This document shows positions 5,811 through 8,858 of a DNA stretch of 8,858 nucleotides, one piece after another. The translations under genes were made by a program, and so were the position numbers. Source of the stretch: an uncultured Ruminococcus sp. (GTDB lineage Bacteria > Bacillota > Clostridia > Oscillospirales > Acutalibacteraceae). Numbering within the stretch: position 1 is the stretch's first letter; each line of letters starts with the position of its first letter. The stretch is taken from positions 1 through 8,858 of the forward strand of contig CACXGJ010000034.1 in the NCBI GenBank assembly GCA_902767125.1, given 5' to 3'. Below the pieces are notes generated by a model that ran no database searches, was not told where the DNA came from, and was given only the letters and a program-made list of their open reading frames with translations.

Positions 5811-6272
5811 ATGAAGAAAAAATTGAAGGTCTGCCTCGTAGGTTCTTCGGGAGGTCATCTGACACATCTTTATATGCTCAAGCCGTTTTGGCAGGACAAG
5901 GACAGATTCTGGGCTACCTTTGACAAGGAGGATGCCCGAAGCCTGCTTCAGGGAGAAAAGCTGTATCCTGTATACTATCCCTCCAACCGAAGCATAAAGG
6001 CTTTGATCATAAATACTCATCGGGCTATAAAGATTCTCCGCAAGGAGCGTCCCGATCTTATTATCTCATCAGGTGCTGCACCTGCTATACCGTTTTTTTG
6101 GATAGGAAAGCTGATGGGAGCAAAAACCATTTACATCGAGGTCTTTGACCGAATAGACAAGCCCACTATAGCAGGAAAGCTCTGCTATCCTGTTACGGAT
6201 AAATTCATAGTCGAGTGGGAAGAAATGAAAAAGGTATATCCCAAAGCGATTGATCTGGGAAGTATTTTCTGA
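5811..6272 (+). CDS. pssD: PssD/Cps14F-like (Alg14-type) glycosyltransferase subunit
   Basis: This 153-residue protein matches the Alg14-like half of split GT-B glycosyltransferases (PssD in rhizobia, Cps14F in pneumococcus). In the Alg13/Alg14 system the Alg14-like subunit binds the membrane and the lipid-linked acceptor and recruits the catalytic partner. Visible marks are GSSGGHLTHL near the N-terminus (11-20) and SSGAAPAIPFFWIGKL (86-101), followed by IYIEVFDRIDKPT (107-119). There is no clear full transmembrane helix; the 90-105 segment is the most hydrophobic and may attach peripherally. The partner PssE starts 13 nt downstream, so the two are made together. Rhizobial PssD/PssE transfers glucuronate, which would suit the adjacent UDP-glucuronate synthesis, but Cps14F/G uses galactose, so the sugar here is open. 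Confidence 0.88.
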   Translation: MKKKLKVCLVGSSGGHLTHLYMLKPFWQDKDRFWATFDKEDARSLLQGEKLYPVYYPSNRSIKALIINTHRAIKILRKERPDLIISSGAAPAIPFFWIGKLMGAKTIYIEVFDRIDKPTIAGKLCYPVTDKFIVEWEEMKKVYPKAIDLGSIF

Positions 6273-6285
6273 ATGAGGTGAGACA

Positions 6286-6783
6286 ATGATTTTTGTAACA
6301 GTAGGTACTCATGAACAGGCATTTGACCGTCTCATCAAATATATGGACGAATGGGCTTCAGGGCATGACGAGGATGTAGTCATACAGACGGGGTATTCGG
6401 ACTATGAGCCTGAACACTGCCGATGGAGCAAGCTGTATCCTTATCAGGCGATGGTGGATATGGTAGCGGATGCACGTATCGTGATCACACACGGAGGTCC
6501 CTCAAGCTTCATTATGCCTTTGCAGACAGGAAAAATCCCCATCGTTGTCCCGAGAAGGAAAGAGTTCAATGAACACGTCAACGATCATCAGCTCGACTTC
6601 AGCAGACAGGTCGCTCAACGTCAGGGAAATATAATTGTCGTGGAGGATATCGACAGTCTTGGTTATACCATAGAAAATTATGAGGATACCGTTCTCGGTA
6701 TGAAAAATGGTCTGTCGAGCAATAATGAACGGTTTTGCAGAAAATTTGAAGAAATTGTAAATGAATTGTTGGGTGATGAATGA
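6286..6783 (+). CDS. pssE: PssE/Cps14G-like (Alg13-type) glycosyltransferase catalytic subunit
   Basis: This 165-residue protein is the Alg13-like half of the split GT-B enzyme and should bind the nucleotide sugar at the inner face of the membrane. MIFVTVGTHEQAFDRL opens the protein (1-16). HGGPSSFIMPLQ (69-80) and PIVVPRRKEFNEHVNDHQ (85-102) form the donor-binding face known in this family and in MurG-like enzymes. GAGGTG at 6275-6280 lies 5 nt before the ATG. Its length fits stand-alone PssE/Cps14G, and it pairs with the Alg14-like subunit encoded immediately upstream. Donor and acceptor specificity cannot be read directly; UDP-glucuronate, UDP-galacturonate and UDP-galactose are the likely options. 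Confidence 0.9.
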   Translation: MIFVTVGTHEQAFDRLIKYMDEWASGHDEDVVIQTGYSDYEPEHCRWSKLYPYQAMVDMVADARIVITHGGPSSFIMPLQTGKIPIVVPRRKEFNEHVNDHQLDFSRQVAQRQGNIIVVEDIDSLGYTIENYEDTVLGMKNGLSSNNERFCRKFEEIVNELLGDE

Positions 6784-6786
6784 TCT

Positions 6787-7647
6787 ATGCATAAAGAGAT
6801 GAAAGAGCGTCAGCTTGATCACGAAGAAGCTGAACTTATTAAAAAAATCGAGTATGCAATCCTCAAGGAAATAAAAAAAATATGTGACAGACACAATATC
6901 CGTTTTTTCATGATTGGAGGTACATTGCTGGGGGCAGTCCGTCATCACGGTATCATACCATGGGATGATGATATAGATATAGGTCTGCTCCGCAAGGATT
7001 ATGAACTGTTTATCAGGTATGCCCAAAGTGAGCTTCCTCCGTATCTGAAAACAGTCAATTATCATACCGATCCCAACTGCGGTGAGCCGTTTACAAAGAT
7101 CATGGATATGCGGGGGAAGATGGTCGAAAAATTTACTGCATCAACAAAAGCACCTCAAGGTGTTTTTGTTGATGTTTTTCCGGTCGATAATGCTCCGGAT
7201 TCATTTGTCAGAAAAACTGTCCATCGCTTTAAAAACTATACGATAAGAAAGCTGATATTGCTTGATGCCAATTATAATTTCAGGAAAACAGGCATAAAAA
7301 AACTCGGCTATGATCTTCTGACATTATATGCGAAGTGCCGTGGCAGAGACTCACTGATAAAGGCATATGAAAAAAATGCGGCAAAATATGCGGATGTTCC
7401 GTGTAAAAATGTTGTTATACTCGGCAGCAATTACGGCTATGAGATCGAAAATATCGACAGTGAAGCAATGGCAGAGGTCAAGACAGTTCCCTTCGAGGAC
7501 GGAGAATATCCTATACCTGTGGGATATGAGAGATATCTGCGAAAGGTCTACGGTGACTATATGCAGCTCCCTCCTGTTGAAAAAAGAACCAACAAGCATA
7601 AGCTCGTTGATCTTGATCTGTCCGCATTCAAGGACATAAAGCTATGA
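6787..7647 (+). CDS. licD: LicD-family phosphotransferase
   Basis: LicD-family enzymes (nucleotidyltransferase fold) move phosphocholine or another phospho-alcohol from a CDP donor to a glycan; the related eukaryotic fukutin and FKRP use CDP-ribitol or CDP-glycerol. In this 286-residue protein, FMIGGTLLGAVRHHGIIPWD and the following DDIDIGL (41-67) hold the GGT and WDDDIDI metal-binding signatures. GVFVDVFPVDNAP (125-137) and the C-terminal FEDGEYPIPVGYERYLRKVYG motif are also typical. The start at 6787 is 3 nt after pssE and follows GGGTGATGA; an in-frame ATG at 6799 is an alternative. No choline uptake or choline kinase gene is visible. The SDR-cytidylyltransferase fusion in the same operon could supply a different CDP-linked donor. 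That link is an inference. Confidence 0.9.
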   Translation: MHKEMKERQLDHEEAELIKKIEYAILKEIKKICDRHNIRFFMIGGTLLGAVRHHGIIPWDDDIDIGLLRKDYELFIRYAQSELPPYLKTVNYHTDPNCGEPFTKIMDMRGKMVEKFTASTKAPQGVFVDVFPVDNAPDSFVRKTVHRFKNYTIRKLILLDANYNFRKTGIKKLGYDLLTLYAKCRGRDSLIKAYEKNAAKYADVPCKNVVILGSNYGYEIENIDSEAMAEVKTVPFEDGEYPIPVGYERYLRKVYGDYMQLPPVEKRTNKHKLVDLDLSAFKDIKL

Positions 7648-7667
7648 AATATATAAATCAAAAAAGT

Positions 7668-7672
7668 GGTGA
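7668..7672 (+). promoter_or_regulatory. Ribosome binding site deciding the 7678 start
   Basis: GGTGA, matching the 3' part of AGGAGGTGA, lies 5 nt before the ATG at 7678. In-frame GTG codons at 7666 and 7669 overlap this site and would have no ribosome binding site of their own, only an A-run. I therefore start the protein at 7678. Confidence 0.7.
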
Positions 7673-7677
7673 AATAT

Positions 7678-8781
7678 ATGCTTAAAGTTGGTATATTATC
7701 CATGCAGCGTATTCAGAACTACGGCTCATTCCTTCAGGCATACGGCTTGAAGCATATTCTTGAAGAATTGGGCTGTGATGTTCAGTTTGTTGATTATCAT
7801 CCCGGAAAAACAATAATACCTTCAGACGGCGGCAAGGGCATGTTCCGCAAGGTCTCAAAGGTCATGGAGGTATTAAAATACAATGCTCCGTTTAAAGAAA
7901 AAATACGGTTTATAAAATACAAGAAAAACTATTCATCAAACTATGATCCGTATCTTGGGCTGTCCGATGAAATGAATTACTCTCCCGAGCTTGATGTTCT
8001 GGTGATAGGCTCGGATGAGGTCTTCAACTGCATACAGAACAACAGCAATGTCGGATTTTCCCCCGAGCTGTTCGGTCAGAACAGAAAATCAAAAAAATTG
8101 ATAAGCTATGCTGCATCATTCGGCAATACTACCGAGAAGGCTCTCCGTAAATATGGTCTTACGGAAAAGCTCTCTGTGTGGTTGAAGGACTTTGATGCAA
8201 TATCGGTGCGTGATAAAAACAGTGGTGAGATAATTGAGCATCTTACAGGAAACAAGCCTGTATACAATCTCGATCCTGTACTCATGTACGACTTTATGGG
8301 AAAATGCAGTGATATACCCGATGATGTCGGTGAGGACAACTATATGATACTGTACGGCTATTCGGGCAGATTCACCAAAGAGGAATGTACGGAAATAAGA
8401 AAATATGCCAAAAGCAAAAATCTGAAAGTCTTCTGCATAGGCGGTGTACAGGGCTGCTGTGACAGGTTTATAGATGTCGATCCTTTCAGGGTAATCGCAT
8501 ATTTCAAGAATGCGGATTGCGTTGTGACTGACACTTTTCATGGAACGATAATGTCCGTGATAACACACCGTCAGTTCTGTTCCGTAATAAGAAGGTCGGG
8601 CTACGGCAACAGCCAAAAAATGTCCGATCTGCTTGACAGGCTTTCCCTCAAGGAGCGCTCACTAAATTCAATAAGTTATCTGCCCGATCTGATGGGCAAG
8701 GTCATTTCCTATGACAAGACGGACGATATCATAAAGGCTGAAAGAGAACGCACATATGAATATTTAAGGCAGTGGTTGTGA
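7678..8781 (+). CDS. Polysaccharide pyruvyl transferase family protein
   Basis: This 367-residue protein belongs to the polysaccharide pyruvyl transferase family, whose characterised members move pyruvate from phosphoenolpyruvate onto sugar hydroxyls as ketals. The N-terminus VGILSMQRIQNYGSFLQAYG (4-23) fits the family opening. VLVIGSDEVFN (107-117) matches the conserved GSDxxWN block, SYAASFG lies at 143-149 and NLDPVLM at 197-203. ADCVVTDTFHGTIMSVI (279-295) holds the D-x-FHG signature near the C-terminus. Many annotated members have no proven activity, so transfer of pyruvate is likely but not certain. It starts 30 nt after licD. The gene beginning 2 nt after its stop encodes a ferredoxin-type protein, an arrangement seen repeatedly in anaerobe polysaccharide clusters. 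Confidence 0.85.
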   Translation: MLKVGILSMQRIQNYGSFLQAYGLKHILEELGCDVQFVDYHPGKTIIPSDGGKGMFRKVSKVMEVLKYNAPFKEKIRFIKYKKNYSSNYDPYLGLSDEMNYSPELDVLVIGSDEVFNCIQNNSNVGFSPELFGQNRKSKKLISYAASFGNTTEKALRKYGLTEKLSVWLKDFDAISVRDKNSGEIIEHLTGNKPVYNLDPVLMYDFMGKCSDIPDDVGEDNYMILYGYSGRFTKEECTEIRKYAKSKNLKVFCIGGVQGCCDRFIDVDPFRVIAYFKNADCVVTDTFHGTIMSVITHRQFCSVIRRSGYGNSQKMSDLLDRLSLKERSLNSISYLPDLMGKVISYDKTDDIIKAERERTYEYLRQWL

Positions 8782-8783
8782 TT

Positions 8784-8858
8784 ATGGGAATACCTGTTTT
8801 ATATAAAAATAAAGAAGATTGCTGTGGCTGTGGAGCGTGTATGAACATATGTCCGAAG
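8784..8858 (+). CDS. 4Fe-4S protein, probable F420-hydrogenase beta-subunit-like (5' fragment)
   Basis: Only the first 25 codons are in the window. The peptide MGIPVLYKNKEDCCGCGACM continues NICPK and shows the pattern C13-x2-C16-x2-C19-x3-C23-P, a classic 4Fe-4S cluster ligand set. An N-terminal ferredoxin motif directly after a pyruvyl transferase family gene is what one expects of the proteins annotated as coenzyme F420 hydrogenase/dehydrogenase beta subunit C-terminal domain, which are found in many polysaccharide clusters. The start ATG follows the previous stop by 2 nt and has only a weak GTGG-type ribosome binding site, suggesting coupling. The full identity needs the sequence beyond the right edge. 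Confidence 0.7.
   Translation, partial: MGIPVLYKNKEDCCGCGACMNICPK

Noticed and set aside
6502..7065. A 187-codon minus-strand open frame across pssE and licD
   Set aside because: It is antisense to two clearly recognised genes and has no ribosome binding site or domain that I can see.

Overview
The window looks like DNA from a low-GC, Gram-positive anaerobe of the class Clostridia, and a Ruminococcus-like gut bacterium is a plausible guess. That assignment is an inference. It rests on AT-rich intergenic DNA, strong AGGAGG-type ribosome binding sites, near-consensus sigma-A promoters, and the style of the encoded proteins. No rRNA, tRNA, CRISPR array, transposase or insertion sequence is visible. 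Every gene I can support is on the + strand.

Positions 1-300 are non-coding. They hold a cluster of short repeats and inverted repeats followed by a good promoter (236-265). Downstream are two overlapping genes for a ParA-type ATPase (301-1101) and a ParB-family protein (1088-2002), a DNA partition module. The repeat-rich upstream region is a candidate ParB/ParA binding site. The pair suggests a plasmid, chromid or integrative element, but the window has no replication gene to settle this.

Positions 2003-2311 are a second non-coding stretch. It contains a near-perfect sigma-A promoter (2067-2095), then a leader of roughly 210 nt with a perfect 12-bp stem-loop and a perfect 16-bp palindrome. 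This promoter appears to drive one tightly packed operon to the end of the window, with gaps of 2-30 nt and in one case 14 nt.

The operon is for a cell-surface polysaccharide. Its first gene (2312-4543) is unusual: a 743-residue fusion of a short-chain dehydrogenase/reductase (SDR), a TagD-like cytidylyltransferase and a UDP-glucuronate epimerase. It is followed by UDP-glucose 6-dehydrogenase, a split PssD/PssE (Alg14/Alg13-like) glycosyltransferase, a LicD-family phosphotransferase and a polysaccharide pyruvyl transferase family protein. The window ends in the first 25 codons of a 4Fe-4S protein, probably the F420-hydrogenase beta-subunit-like partner often found beside such pyruvyl transferases.

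A reasonable working model is that UDP-glucose is oxidised to UDP-glucuronate (dehydrogenase) and epimerised to UDP-galacturonate (third domain of the fusion). The SDR and cytidylyltransferase domains may reduce and activate a polyol phosphate as a CDP derivative. PssD/PssE would add a sugar, LicD could transfer the phospho-polyol to the glycan, and the last two proteins may add further decoration. The initiating sugar-phosphate transferase, flippase and polymerase are not in the window and would be expected downstream.
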